From NCBI GenBank assembly GCA_946497695.1, contig CAMMLJ010000001.1, positions 124,001 to 188,000 on the forward strand: a DNA stretch of 64,000 nt, given 5' to 3'. A program made the translations under genes and the position numbers. Position 1 is the stretch's first letter. Every line of letters begins with the position of its first letter. The stretch is from an uncultured Clostridium sp. (lineage in GTDB: Bacteria > Bacillota > Clostridia > TANB77 > CAG-508). The notes under the pieces are model-generated. The model saw nothing but the letters and a program-made list of their open reading frames with translations, ran no database searches and was not told the DNA's origin. Below are positions 1 through 8,444 of this stretch, one piece after another.

Positions 1-1002
1 GGTAGTATAGCTGCATTCTTACAATATATAAAAGCATTTACAAATCCACTTGCTCAAGTTTCACAACAATTAAATTTCGTTGCAATGGCTTTAGCTGGAG
101 CTGAAAGAATATTTAAATTAATAGATGAACCAGCTGAAGAGGACAATGGATATGTAACATTAGTAAATGCTAAAGAAGAAAATGGAAAAATTGTAGAGTC
201 AGAAGAAAGAACAGGACTTTGGGCATGGAAACATCCACATGGCGATGGAACAGTTACATATACTAAATTATGTGGAAATGTTGAATTTGAGAATGTTACA
301 TTTGGATATGTACCAAATAAAGTAATTTTACACGATATAAGTCTTGATGCTAAAGAAGGACAAAAGGTTTCTTTTGTTGGACCTACAGGTGCTGGTAAAA
401 CTACAATTACAAATCTAATAAATCGTTTTTATGATATTAATGAAGGTAAAATTAGGTATGACGGAATTAATATAAATAAAATGAAAAAAGATGATTTAAG
501 AAGATCATTGGGAATGGTTTTACAAGATACACATCTATTTACTGGAACAATAAAAGATAATATTAAATATGGTAAAATGGATGCTACAGATGAAGAGGTA
601 ATTGCAGCAGCTAAACTTGCAAATGCAGATAGATTTATAAGACATTTACCACATGCATATGATACAATGATTTCTGGTGATGGAGAAGGTTTATCACAAG
701 GACAAAGACAATTACTTGCAATAGCAAGAGCAGCATTATACAATCCACCAGTATTAATACTAGATGAAGCGACATCAAGTATAGATACAAGAACAGAAAA
801 GATAGTTCAAGATGGTATGGATAAACTTATGAAAGGAAGAACAGTTTTTGTTATAGCACATAGACTTTCTACAATTAAAAACTCTGACTTAATAATGGTA
901 TTAGACCATGGAAATATTATAGAAAGAGGAAATCACGATGAATTATTAGCTAAAAAAGGAATGTACTATGGACTATATACAGGAGCAATCGAAATAGAAT
1001 AA
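1..1002 (+). CDS. ABC exporter subunit (ATPase end), 5' end outside the window
   Basis: The frame is open from base 1, so this is the last 333 residues of a longer fused membrane/ATPase half-transporter. The start of the visible part (QYIKAF...) is the end of the last membrane helix. The nucleotide-binding domain has a Walker A (GPTGAGKTT, about nt 379-405), the signature LSQGQ (nt 691-705) and a canonical Walker B with catalytic glutamate (LILDEA, about nt 754-771), followed by the switch histidine in AHRLST. A linker insert of about 30 residues rich in W and H (WAWKHPHGDG) precedes the domain. It closely resembles the subunit at 49825-51666, so the partner subunit probably lies just upstream of the window. 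Substrate cannot be inferred. An internal ATG at 85 is not a plausible start. Confidence 0.93.
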   Translation, partial: GSIAAFLQYIKAFTNPLAQVSQQLNFVAMALAGAERIFKLIDEPAEEDNGYVTLVNAKEENGKIVESEERTGLWAWKHPHGDGTVTYTKLCGNVEFENVTFGYVPNKVILHDISLDAKEGQKVSFVGPTGAGKTTITNLINRFYDINEGKIRYDGININKMKKDDLRRSLGMVLQDTHLFTGTIKDNIKYGKMDATDEEVIAAAKLANADRFIRHLPHAYDTMISGDGEGLSQGQRQLLAIARAALYNPPVLILDEATSSIDTRTEKIVQDGMDKLMKGRTVFVIAHRLSTIKNSDLIMVLDHGNIIERGNHDELLAKKGMYYGLYTGAIEIE

Positions 1003-1059
1003 TGACTATAAGATGGATTTTATGGACGTTCTTAAAATTCATATATTGTAAAATAAAGT

Positions 1060-1090
1060 AAAAGTAGATTTTATCTACTTTTATTTTTTT
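1060..1090 (+). terminator. Rho-independent terminator after the ABC subunit
   Basis: A perfect 10-bp stem, AAAAGTAGAT (1060-1069) with ATCTACTTTT (1073-1082), a 3-nt loop and a following T-run (1084-1090). It lies 58 bases after the ABC stop codon. Confidence 0.8.
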
Positions 1091-1106
1091 CTAAAATTAA
1101 TTAATA

Positions 1107-1221
1107 ATAGGGATTTTTAGAGTTGTCTTTATGTTATTAATAATATAATATACAAAAGCAAATCTTCGGACAATTCTGTTTTTCTTTGATAGGGAAAAAA
1201 TAGGAACGTCTTTTAATCCCG
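1107..1221. repeat. Degenerate copies of the dispersed GGGATTT/AAATCCC palindromic repeat
   Basis: The clearest copy is 1190-1221 (AGGGAAAAAATAGGAACGTC then TTTTAATCCC). Weaker pieces are at 1107-1133 (TAGGGATTTTTAGAGTTGTC) and 1023-1039 (GGACGTTCTTAAAATTC). They match the family described at 10149, 17504, 19358, 41999, 43698 and 61990. The 1003-1311 gap otherwise contains only the terminator and the promoter of the next gene. Confidence 0.55.
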
Positions 1222-1222
1222 A

Positions 1223-1251
1223 TTGACAAATAAATTTAATTAAGTTATTAT
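1223..1251 (+). promoter_or_regulatory. Sigma-A-type promoter of the asp23 operon
   Basis: TTGACA (1223-1228), 17-bp spacer, TATTAT (1246-1251), 60 bases before the Asp23 start codon. The -35 directly abuts the degenerate palindromic repeat. Confidence 0.65.
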
Positions 1252-1311
1252 ATAAATAGACATAATGGAAATAATTTATATGAAAATAATATTATATAGG
1301 AGGTAATTCTT

Positions 1312-1695
1312 ATGGACGAAGAAAAAAATTTAGAACAAGAAATTAATGTAGCAAATGAGGTTGTTGCAACAATAGCTGGTATGGCTGTTTCTAAAATTGA
1401 TGGTGTTGCAAAAATGGCTGGAGGTTTTACAGAAGGCTTAAAAGCAATAAGTGGTAAAAAACAAATGTCAAGAGGTATAAAGGTAGAAGCAGATGGAGAT
1501 AATGTAAAAATAGAAATAAATATTATTGTGAGATATGGAGTAAACATAAGAGAAGTTGCAAAAAATATTCAAGCTAAGGTTAAAGAAGAAGTAGAAAATA
1601 TGACAGGAAATAAAGTAGAAAAAGTTGTTGTAAATGTACAAGGTGTAAAAGTTGATGATGACGGAGATGAAAAAATAGATAATATGGAGGAATAA
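1312..1695 (+). CDS. Asp23/Gls24 family envelope stress-response protein
   Basis: 127 residues, typical of the Asp23/Gls24 (DUF322) family. The core is visible as ETs-like start INVANEVVATIAGMAVSKID followed by GVAKMAGGF, the central NVKIEINIIVRYGVNI and the amphipathic KVKEEVENMTG stretch ending in VVVNVQGVKV. Family members are abundant cytoplasmic proteins tethered near the membrane and induced by alkaline or envelope stress. The ribosome site TAGGAGGT is 9 bases before the ATG. The stop is followed 4 bases later by the DUF308 membrane protein, so the two are one operon; Asp23 proteins are commonly paired with small membrane proteins that anchor them. The acidic tail (DDDGDEKID) is typical of a soluble protein. 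Confidence 0.92.
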   Translation: MDEEKNLEQEINVANEVVATIAGMAVSKIDGVAKMAGGFTEGLKAISGKKQMSRGIKVEADGDNVKIEINIIVRYGVNIREVAKNIQAKVKEEVENMTGNKVEKVVVNVQGVKVDDDGDEKIDNMEE

Positions 1696-1699
1696 TATT

Positions 1700-2242
1700 A
1701 TGGACCAAATAAAAGATTTATTAAGAAAATCTGGTATGTCTAATATATTGGTATCAATAATTTTTGGACTATTTGGAGTAATATTATGCGTTTTTCACGA
1801 AGGAGCAGTAAAAGCAATTTCTTGCTTAATAGGTTTATTATTTTTAATAATAGGAGTGGCTAGACTAGTAAATTATGTTAAAGGGAGAGGCAGAGGAGAA
1901 CACTTTAATTTTGATTTGCTATGTGGGCTAATTGCAAGTATTGTAGGAATAATTGTTATTATTTATACAGATGCAATAGGTGCGATATTAAGGATAATAG
2001 TTGGAGCGTGGATTATATATAGTGGTATTACGCGAGTATATTTATCTTTTAATTTGAAAAAATTTAATTCATCTATATGGATCTTCTGTTTAGTACTTGC
2101 AATTTTAATGATTTTATTTGGTATATATATTATACTAAACAGCGGAGCAATTATAACATTAATTGGTTCATTAATGATTGCATATGCAATAATAGATATA
2201 ATAGAAAGCTTAATTTTTGTTAGAAAACTAAAAAAATTTTGA
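1700..2242 (+). CDS. DUF308 (HdeD-like) multi-pass membrane protein
   Basis: 180 residues, almost wholly hydrophobic, with about six membrane helices arranged as repeated pairs containing small-residue motifs (SIIFGLFGVILC, SLIGLLFLIIGV, GLIASIVGIIVII, IIVGAWIIYSGI). This pattern and length fit the DUF308/HdeD family of unknown biochemical role, linked in enterobacteria to acid stress. The preceding Asp23 gene is only 4 bases away and its end supplies the ribosome site (GGAGGAAT). I infer co-expression with Asp23 and a possible anchoring or envelope-stress role; no catalytic residues are visible. Confidence 0.82.
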   Translation: MDQIKDLLRKSGMSNILVSIIFGLFGVILCVFHEGAVKAISCLIGLLFLIIGVARLVNYVKGRGRGEHFNFDLLCGLIASIVGIIVIIYTDAIGAILRIIVGAWIIYSGITRVYLSFNLKKFNSSIWIFCLVLAILMILFGIYIILNSGAIITLIGSLMIAYAIIDIIESLIFVRKLKKF

Positions 2243-2274
2243 AAATTGAATAAATTTAATAAAGATAAAACGAG

Positions 2275-2304
2275 GAAAGCTTTGAATTACAAGGCTTTCT
2301 TTTA
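2275..2304 (+). terminator. Rho-independent terminator of the asp23-DUF308 operon
   Basis: Stem GAAAGCTTTG (2275-2284) with CAAGGCTTTC (2290-2299), one G-T pair, 5-nt loop AATTA, then TTTT. Confidence 0.8.
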
Positions 2305-2488
2305 CATTGAATTAATTTACAAACAAAACACAATTCGGGAATAATTTGGAAATAATTTATAGGTAGAATATACACATACTAAAAAAGAAAGGAGTGACGA
2401 TAAATTAGAAAATAATATTATCAATTCACAAAAGGAAGTATTACAAAATGAAAAGTTAACAGTAAAGAGTGACATTTATGAAAAATTA

Positions 2489-3046
2489 ATGTCAATATAC
2501 TCACTTAGCATAGAAGAAATCAAAAAAATTATAGAAGATATGGAGGTGAAGTACAAGGAACTAAATCTTATAGATCATGTTAAATATAGGATAAAAAGCC
2601 CCAAAAGTATCATAAATAAAATGAAAAATAAAAAATATGACTTAAACTATAATGAACTTATAGAAAAGGTAAATGATATTGCAGGAATTAGAATCATTTG
2701 TCCTTTTCAAGAAAATGTTTATATAGTAAGGCAATTATTAATGGAAAATCCCAAAATACGAATATTGAACGAAAAAGATTATATTCAATCCCCTAAAAAA
2801 AGTGGATATTCAAGCTTACATTTAATTGTAGAAGTACCTGTAGAAACAGAACTAGGTAAAGTATATGTAAAAGCTGAAATCCAGATAAGAACAATGGCTA
2901 TGGACTTTTGGGCTAGTTTAGAACATGAGTTGAAATATAAAAATAATAATGTTACCAAAGCGACTTCTAAAAAGTTATTGAAAGCCGCAAAAGTAATGAG
3001 AAAGCTAGATTATGAGATGTCAGTACTAGCAAATGAAATACGTTAA
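2489..3046 (+). CDS. relQ: Small alarmone synthetase, RelQ/YjbM type GTP pyrophosphokinase
   Basis: A 185-residue single RelA/SpoT synthetase domain without hydrolase or regulatory domains, the hallmark of small alarmone synthetases that make (p)ppGpp from ATP and GTP/GDP. Recognisable blocks are RIKSPKSIINKM, NDIAGIRIICPF, SGYSSLHLIV and EIQIRTMAMDFWASLEHELKYK; E and Q of EIQIRT and the tyrosine in GYSS are the known substrate-binding positions. The reading frame stays open upstream to 2363 and looks coding (LENNIINSQKEVLQNEKL), with a good ribosome site AAAGGAG at 2388-2394, but there is no ATG, GTG or TTG in that stretch. The ATG at 2489 is therefore used, although its own ribosome site is poor. 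Probably monocistronic. Confidence 0.88.
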   Translation: MSIYSLSIEEIKKIIEDMEVKYKELNLIDHVKYRIKSPKSIINKMKNKKYDLNYNELIEKVNDIAGIRIICPFQENVYIVRQLLMENPKIRILNEKDYIQSPKKSGYSSLHLIVEVPVETELGKVYVKAEIQIRTMAMDFWASLEHELKYKNNNVTKATSKKLLKAAKVMRKLDYEMSVLANEIR

Positions 3047-3070
3047 ATTCCCCTTTTATTTTATATAGAT

Positions 3071-3105
3071 ACGCTATCAAAGAATATTTTTTGATAGCGT
3101 TTTTG
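3071..3105 (+). terminator. Rho-independent terminator of relQ
   Basis: ACGCTATCAA (3071-3080) pairs with TTGATAGCGT (3091-3100) and is followed by TTTT. Confidence 0.85.
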
Positions 3106-3129
3106 AATGTAAAAAAGTAATAATTTAAT

Positions 3130-3231
3130 AAAAAAGTACGTCGATGTATACGTTGTTTTTTTATAGTTTAAAAATCGTTCATTTATAGCATGTTTCAGTG
3201 ATTTAACTTTTTGAGGTCGACGTACTTTTTT
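3130..3231. repeat. 15-bp inverted repeat enclosing 72 bases, next to the CRISPR leader side
   Basis: AAAAAAGTACGTCGA (3130-3144) is the exact reverse complement of TCGACGTACTTTTTT (3217-3231). The interior has no open frame. The right arm ends in a T-run, so a transcript would end as a long-stem terminator. It could be a small RNA, a miniature mobile element, or a terminator insulating the CRISPR array. I do not recognise it. Confidence 0.5.
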
Positions 3232-3297
3232 CATCTTTTTTTACTTTTTTATTGATTTTTTTTATTTTTAATGCTATATATTGTATATATTTATGTA

Positions 3298-3667
3298 GTT
3301 TTACATTACTCAATAGAGATTTGAAACTATACTTGTATTGTATCTACAAATTGTAGAGTTTTTAGCGTTTTACATTACTCAATAGAGATTTGAAACTTTA
3401 CAATTTCAATACATTCTTCTCGTTAAATCTTTTTTTGTTTTACATTACTCAATAGAGATTTGAAACATCTTTTTCATATAAATTCCTCCTTTGTTTTTTA
3501 GTTTTACATTACTCAATAGAGATTTGAAACAAAATAATTCATTTCAACATCCTTTTCTTCATCATGTTTTACATTACTCAATAGAGGTTTACAACAATCC
3601 TTCTTCTTTTTTTCCTATTGTTTCTTTCTTTGTGTGTGTTTTACATTACTCATTAGAGAATAAAAAA
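3298..3667 (+). CRISPR. Short CRISPR array, six repeats and five spacers, no cas genes in the window
   Basis: The 30-nt repeat starts GTTTTACATTACTCAATAGA and ends GATTTGAAAC. Perfect copies are at 3298-3327, 3367-3396, 3437-3466 and 3501-3530. The copy at 3566-3595 differs near its 3' end, and the last at 3638-3667 is badly degenerate. Spacers are 39, 40, 34, 35 and 42 nt. Decay toward the right and the GAAAC-type 3' end put the leader at the left (very T-rich, 3232-3297). Repeat form and spacer lengths fit type I-B or type III. All five spacers are pyrimidine-rich on the plus strand; the reverse complement of spacer 3 even reads as a ribosome site plus ATG (AAAGGAGGAATTTATATG). No cas gene lies within 50 kb to the right. 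Confidence 0.95.
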
Positions 3668-3685
3668 TAAATTATCAACAAAAAA

Positions 3686-3710
3686 AGACACCAAAAGGTG
3701 TCTATTTTTT
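3686..3710. terminator. Terminator at the distal end of the CRISPR array
   Basis: AGACACC (3686-3692), loop AAAA, GGTGTCT (3697-3703), then ATTTTTT. It closes the array transcript and insulates the P-type ATPase gene. Confidence 0.85.
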
Positions 3711-3835
3711 TGACAACTACAACTAAAAACTTTCTTCTTTTTTATTAAACTATTTGTTTTTTATCAAATAATATAGTAATATATTATATGGTATGATAAA
3801 ATACAGAAAAATTCGAAAGAAAAGGAGTGTAAATT

Positions 3836-6175
3836 TTGGACAAGGAAGAATTAAAAGGATTAACAGAAGAGCAAATACAAGAAAGAATAGCAGAAGGAAA
3901 AATTAATAAAGTAGAAGATGATAAAACCAGAAGTAATTGGGAAATAATTAGAGATAATGTATGTACATTATTTAATTTATTTAATCTATTAATAGCAATA
4001 GCATTAATAGCAGTAAAGGCATACACAAATTTAGCATATATGCTAATAATCATAATAAATATAGTAATTGGAATTGTACAAGAAATTCATGCTAGGAACT
4101 TAGTACAAAAACTATCTGTATTAAAAATATCAAAAGCTACAGTTGTAAGAAATGGAAGAGAAAAAGAAATTAATATAGATGAAATTGTATTAGATGATGT
4201 AATAATTCTAGAAGCAGGAAAACAAATATGTGCAGATTCTGAAGTAATTGATGGAGAGGTAGAAGTTAACGAATCTTTACTTACAGGAGAATCAGACACA
4301 ATATTAAAACAAAAAGGAGATAAATTACTATCAGGAAGTTATGTAGTTAGTGGAAAATGTTATTCAAAAGTAGAGAAAGTAGGAAAGGATAACTTTGCAG
4401 CACAAATTACAAGCGAAACAAAAAAATACAAAAGAGCAGAATCAGAGCTTGTAAATTCAATGAAAAAAGTTACAAATTTTACTAGTTTTGTAATAATTCC
4501 AGTAGGAATAATTTTATTTGTACAAGCATATTTCTTCAGAAATGTAGATATAACAAATTCAGTTGTTTCTACTGCAGCAGCATTACTAGGAATGCTTCCA
4601 AAAGGACTTATGCTTCTTATAACAATTTCTTTAGCAACAGGTGTAATAAAACTTGCTAAAAAAAGAGTATTAGTTCAAGACTTATATAGTGTAGAAACAT
4701 TAGCACATATAGATACATTATGTTTAGACAAAACAGGAACAATCACAGAAGGCAAAATGAAAGTTGATGAAGTAAAAATATATAATGAAAAATGTTTGCC
4801 ACATAATATACAAACTATGATGACAGCATTTGTAAATGAAATGACAGATAACAATGCTACATTTATGGCTCTTAAAGATTATTATAAAGGAGAAGATAAA
4901 TTCGAAGTAGCAGATAGAATGGCATTTTCTTCAGAAAGAAAATGGAGTTCAATAAGTTTTAAGGATATTGGATCTATAGTACTAGGAGCACCTGAGCGTT
5001 TAATAGAAAAAAGTGATATGAAAATGCCAGAAGAAATAATTTCAGCACAAAAAGCAGGAAAGAGAATGCTATTTGTTGGCTACTCTAAAGAAATTGTTAG
5101 TGATGAAAATTTACCAAAACTAGAAATTGTTGCAGCAATTACATTAGACGATCCACTAAGAAAAAATGCAAAAGAAATGCTAGGTTTCTTTAAAACACAA
5201 TCTGTAGATATAAAAATAATTTCTGGAGATAATCCATTAACAGTTTCAAGTATAGCTAGAAAAGCAGGTTTAGAATCATATGATTCATATATAGATTTAT
5301 CAACTATAAGTTCAGATGATGAAATTCCAGAATTAGTAGATAAATATAGTGTTTTTGCCAGAGTTTTACCACATCAAAAAAGCTTAATAGTAAAAGCACT
5401 TCAAACAAAAGGACATTCTGTTGCTATGACAGGAGATGGAGTTAATGATGTGGTTGCATTAAAACAAGCAGATTGTAGTATAACATTACCAGAAGCTTCA
5501 GATGTTGCAAGACAAGTTTCACAAATTGTATTATTAAATTCAGATTTTAGTATACTTAAGGATGTATTAATGGAAGGAAGAAGAGTTGTAAACAACATAA
5601 CCAATGTTGCTAGAATATTCTTTATTAAAACAATATATTCAATGTTATTATCATTATTTAATATAGTAACAAATACAGCATTTCCATTCATACCAATACA
5701 AATAACATTAATAGATTTAGTAATAGAAGGTTATACTTCATTCTTCTTATCTTTCTTAGAAAATTCAAAACCATTACAAGGAACTTTCTTAAGAACGGTA
5801 ATAAAAAATGCATTGCCATATGCATTAACAATAATTATTAGTATTGTTTTATTAACATTCTCTAGAGAAGGTTTAGGCTTAGGAGTAGAAGAAGCAGAAA
5901 CACTAATGTACTTAATTATTGGTGGAGTAAGTATTTTTGCTGTAATAGAAGCTTGTAGACCATTTAATAGAATAAGTACATTCTTATGTACAACCACCGC
6001 AATTGGATTCTTCTTTGCAGTAATTTTATTTAAAAATTTATTACATTTAAGTGGTATAAGTGAGCAAGGAATAATTATATTAGTATCAGCTCTAATTTTG
6101 GCATATATTGTAGTTACAGGACTTAAACATTTAATTAATAATTTAAGCCAAGATTTAGAAAAAGCGAGTGAATAG
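3836..6175 (+). CDS. Cation-translocating P-type ATPase (CtpE/Exp7-like)
   Basis: 779 residues. Visible P-type blocks in order: actuator TGES at 150-153, membrane motif with GMLPKGLMLL, phosphorylation site DKTGT at 298-302 (Asp298), and the hinge GDGVND at 533-538, followed by C-terminal membrane helices. There is no N-terminal metal-binding CXXC and no CPC motif, which argues against heavy-metal pumps. The size and the LPKGL membrane motif resemble the CtpE/Exp7 group, for which calcium uptake has been described in mycobacteria; ion choice here is inference. The start is TTG at 3836, set by AAAGGAGTG with an 8-base spacing. The next gene follows 15 bases after the stop, so they are probably co-transcribed. 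Confidence 0.92.
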   Translation: MDKEELKGLTEEQIQERIAEGKINKVEDDKTRSNWEIIRDNVCTLFNLFNLLIAIALIAVKAYTNLAYMLIIIINIVIGIVQEIHARNLVQKLSVLKISKATVVRNGREKEINIDEIVLDDVIILEAGKQICADSEVIDGEVEVNESLLTGESDTILKQKGDKLLSGSYVVSGKCYSKVEKVGKDNFAAQITSETKKYKRAESELVNSMKKVTNFTSFVIIPVGIILFVQAYFFRNVDITNSVVSTAAALLGMLPKGLMLLITISLATGVIKLAKKRVLVQDLYSVETLAHIDTLCLDKTGTITEGKMKVDEVKIYNEKCLPHNIQTMMTAFVNEMTDNNATFMALKDYYKGEDKFEVADRMAFSSERKWSSISFKDIGSIVLGAPERLIEKSDMKMPEEIISAQKAGKRMLFVGYSKEIVSDENLPKLEIVAAITLDDPLRKNAKEMLGFFKTQSVDIKIISGDNPLTVSSIARKAGLESYDSYIDLSTISSDDEIPELVDKYSVFARVLPHQKSLIVKALQTKGHSVAMTGDGVNDVVALKQADCSITLPEASDVARQVSQIVLLNSDFSILKDVLMEGRRVVNNITNVARIFFIKTIYSMLLSLFNIVTNTAFPFIPIQITLIDLVIEGYTSFFLSFLENSKPLQGTFLRTVIKNALPYALTIIISIVLLTFSREGLGLGVEEAETLMYLIIGGVSIFAVIEACRPFNRISTFLCTTTAIGFFFAVILFKNLLHLSGISEQGIIILVSALILAYIVVTGLKHLINNLSQDLEKASE

Positions 6176-6190
6176 AATTAGGTGATGCTT

Positions 6191-6991
6191 ATGGAAAATA
6201 TATTTCTAAATATATTTTTGATAGTGGGAATTTTATTAATATATAGTGGTATAGCAGGAATATTAACAGATATAGTAAGGAAAAGAAAAATATTTAAAAG
6301 AAAATATATAATACTTGCACTAGGAGTTATAGTTCTTATCCTTACTATAATTCCGCGTATATTTGATAATAAAATAATGAGCTTTATAAGATATATATCA
6401 ATATATTTTTCAATAACATTTATTTTATTTTGTATAGCAAGTATAGTTGTTAATTTAAAAATTAAAAGGAAACCATATAATGCTATTGTTGTTTTAGGCG
6501 GATATTTGGTGTATGGAAATCAATTAACAAAAGCATTAACAAAAAGATTAAATTTAGCAATAGATTTATACAATGGGCAAAAAAACAAACCAAAAATAAT
6601 TGTATCTGGAGGAAAAATAAGACAAGAAACAATAACTGAAGCAGAAGCAATGGAAAAATATTTAGTTGCTCATAATATCCCATCAAAAGACATTATAAAA
6701 GAAGATAAATCTAAAAATACATTAGAGAACTTTAAGTTTTCTAATGAAAAATTGAAAGAATTAAAAATAAATAAAAATATAGCTTTTGTAAGTAATAATT
6801 TTCATATATTAAGAGCAAAAATTTACTCTTCAAAATTTCATATAAAAGCTACAGGTGAAGGTTCTAAAACTTTATGGTATTATTTCCCAGAGGCATTTAT
6901 AAATGAATATTTAGCAATAATAGTTTTATATAAAATTACATTAATAATATATTTAATTTTAGCGATAATCTTAACAATATTTATAGGATAA
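6191..6991 (+). CDS. DUF218 (YdcF/ElyC-like) membrane protein
   Basis: 266 residues from the ATG at 6191, chosen because AGGTGAT lies 4 bases before it; an in-frame GTG at 6182 would leave no ribosome site. Three N-terminal membrane helices are followed by a DUF218 domain: YNAIVVLGGY, a LAIDLYN block, KIIVSGGK, TEAEAMEKYL, the conserved SKNTLEN and the NNFHILRA segment, ending with a C-terminal hydrophobic stretch. DUF218 proteins such as ElyC and SanA affect envelope integrity and lipid-linked precursor handling, but the reaction is not established. It lies between the P-type ATPase and nadD with short gaps. Confidence 0.85.
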   Translation: MENIFLNIFLIVGILLIYSGIAGILTDIVRKRKIFKRKYIILALGVIVLILTIIPRIFDNKIMSFIRYISIYFSITFILFCIASIVVNLKIKRKPYNAIVVLGGYLVYGNQLTKALTKRLNLAIDLYNGQKNKPKIIVSGGKIRQETITEAEAMEKYLVAHNIPSKDIIKEDKSKNTLENFKFSNEKLKELKINKNIAFVSNNFHILRAKIYSSKFHIKATGEGSKTLWYYFPEAFINEYLAIIVLYKITLIIYLILAIILTIFIG

Positions 6992-7021
6992 TATTGGAAA
7001 TATGAAAGGATGCAATATTAA

Positions 7022-7621
7022 ATGAAAAAATATGGCTTTTTTGGAGGAAGCTTTAATCCTCCAACTATAGCTCACGAAAGATTAGCAGAAGAGATAGCAG
7101 AAAAATTTAATTTAGATAAAGTATATTTTGTACCAGTTGGTAATTATTATAATAAAACGGACTTAATAGATGAAAGCAAAAGATTCGAAATGCTTAAAAG
7201 TATTAGTAATGATAAAATAGATGTTTTAGATATAGAGTTAAATTCAAAAAAGAAATTATTAGCAGTAGATGCTTTCGACTTAATAAATAACAATTTTTCT
7301 TCATCTGAGAATTATTTTATTTTAGGAGGAGATAATTTAGAAAAATTACCGAATTGGAAGAATTCAGATAAATGTTTAAAAAATAATATTATTGCAATCC
7401 AAAGAGGAAAAAAACTAGCTAATATAATAGCTGAAAATGAATTGCTAGAAATGAATAAGAATAAAATTTTTGAATTTAATACAGATAAATTATATAATTA
7501 TAGTTCAACAGAGGTAAGAAAAGCAATAAAAAACAAAGATGATGAAATATTAAATAAAATGCTTAATAAAAAGGTTTATTTTTATATTGAAAAGAATAAT
7601 TTATATAAAGGAGAAGATTAG
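7022..7621 (+). CDS. nadD: Nicotinate-nucleotide adenylyltransferase (NAD biosynthesis)
   Basis: 199 residues. NadD joins ATP and nicotinate mononucleotide to give deamido-NAD in the cytoplasm. The nucleotidyltransferase signature is clear: GFFGGSFNPPTIAH at residues 5-18 (the family (H/T)xGH-type site), the GGDNLEKLPNW block and YSSTEVRKAI near the C-terminus, the ISST-type motif. Ribosome site GAAAGGA is about 13 bases upstream, somewhat far. The last base of its stop is the first base of the next gene's GTG start (TAGTG), indicating translational coupling to the acyltransferase. Confidence 0.93.
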   Translation: MKKYGFFGGSFNPPTIAHERLAEEIAEKFNLDKVYFVPVGNYYNKTDLIDESKRFEMLKSISNDKIDVLDIELNSKKKLLAVDAFDLINNNFSSSENYFILGGDNLEKLPNWKNSDKCLKNNIIAIQRGKKLANIIAENELLEMNKNKIFEFNTDKLYNYSSTEVRKAIKNKDDEILNKMLNKKVYFYIEKNNLYKGED

Positions 7622-8310
7622 TGAAAAGCTTAAGAGATAAAATATTTAATTTTTTTGCAGATATATTTTATTATATTGTAGCAGTACCAATATTGATTGT
7701 AGCAGATAAAGTCTTCTTTGATTATAAAGTAATAGGAAAAGAAAATATAAGAAAAGTACCTGGAGGAAAAATAACAATTTCTAATCATATACATTATTTA
7801 GATTGTACAATGAATGGAATTATAAATTTTCCAGATTACTCATATTTTATAACTTTAGAATCTAATTGTAATATTCCAATAATTGGAGCTTTAGTAAAAT
7901 TACTTAGAGGGATTCCAATACCAACAAAAGTAGAAGAAAAAAAGAAGTTTTATCAGCATATTGCAAAATTATTGCAAGAAGGGGAAACTGTTCATATATA
8001 TCCAGAAGGTGAAATGCATTTATATAATCAGGAATTATTTGGGTTTAAGAAAGGTGCTTTTGCAATGGCTGTAGAAAGTAATGTACCAATTATTCCAAGT
8101 GTAATACTTACTCGTAAGCCACATGGTATATATAAATATATAAAAACAAAACCTTTAATAACTCATGTAATATTAGAGCCAATTTATCCAGATTTAGATG
8201 TAGAAAATAAATTGGATAGAATAGAAAAATTAAAACAGGAAGCATATTATAAAATGCAAGATGTTTTGGAGAAAGCTGAAACATGTAATGAAAAAGCGGA
8301 AATTATATAG
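7621..8310 (+). CDS. plsC: 1-acyl-glycerol-3-phosphate acyltransferase (PlsC family)
   Basis: 229 residues, starting with GTG overlapping the nadD stop. A hydrophobic N-terminal segment (IFYYIVAVPILIVADKVFF) is followed by the acyltransferase blocks: NHIHYLD (the catalytic HX4D), the substrate block RGIPI and YPEGEMH (variant of the usual FPEGTRS). These enzymes acylate lysophosphatidate at the inner membrane face to make phosphatidate. Family membership is firm, but the lysophospholipid specificity is inferred. A terminator follows the stop closely, so this is the last gene of the P-type ATPase-DUF218-nadD-plsC group. Confidence 0.88.
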   Translation: MKSLRDKIFNFFADIFYYIVAVPILIVADKVFFDYKVIGKENIRKVPGGKITISNHIHYLDCTMNGIINFPDYSYFITLESNCNIPIIGALVKLLRGIPIPTKVEEKKKFYQHIAKLLQEGETVHIYPEGEMHLYNQELFGFKKGAFAMAVESNVPIIPSVILTRKPHGIYKYIKTKPLITHVILEPIYPDLDVENKLDRIEKLKQEAYYKMQDVLEKAETCNEKAEII

Positions 8311-8322
8311 TTAAAATTCTGG

Positions 8323-8360
8323 ACTAAAAGAAGCTTCGTGAGAGGCTTCTTTTAGTTTGT
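8323..8360 (+). terminator. Rho-independent terminator after plsC
   Basis: ACTAAAAGAAGCTT (8323-8336) pairs with AGGCTTCTTTTAGT (8343-8356), then TTGTT. Confidence 0.8.
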
Positions 8361-8381
8361 TCCATTAATACTGTATTTGCC

Positions 8382-8410
8382 TTGCAATATACATATATTT
8401 AGTATATAAT
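8382..8410 (+). promoter_or_regulatory. Promoter of argS
   Basis: TTGCAA (8382-8387), 17-bp spacer, TATAAT (8405-8410), 34 bases before the argS start. No T-box leader is present. Confidence 0.65.
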
Positions 8411-8444
8411 AATCACGGAAAATAGGATAGGATAAGGTGAGTTT

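Noticed and set aside
3130-3231. tracrRNA or anti-repeat for the CRISPR array
   Set aside because: No stretch is complementary to the repeat, and the 30-nt repeat with GAAAC end is not of the type II form.
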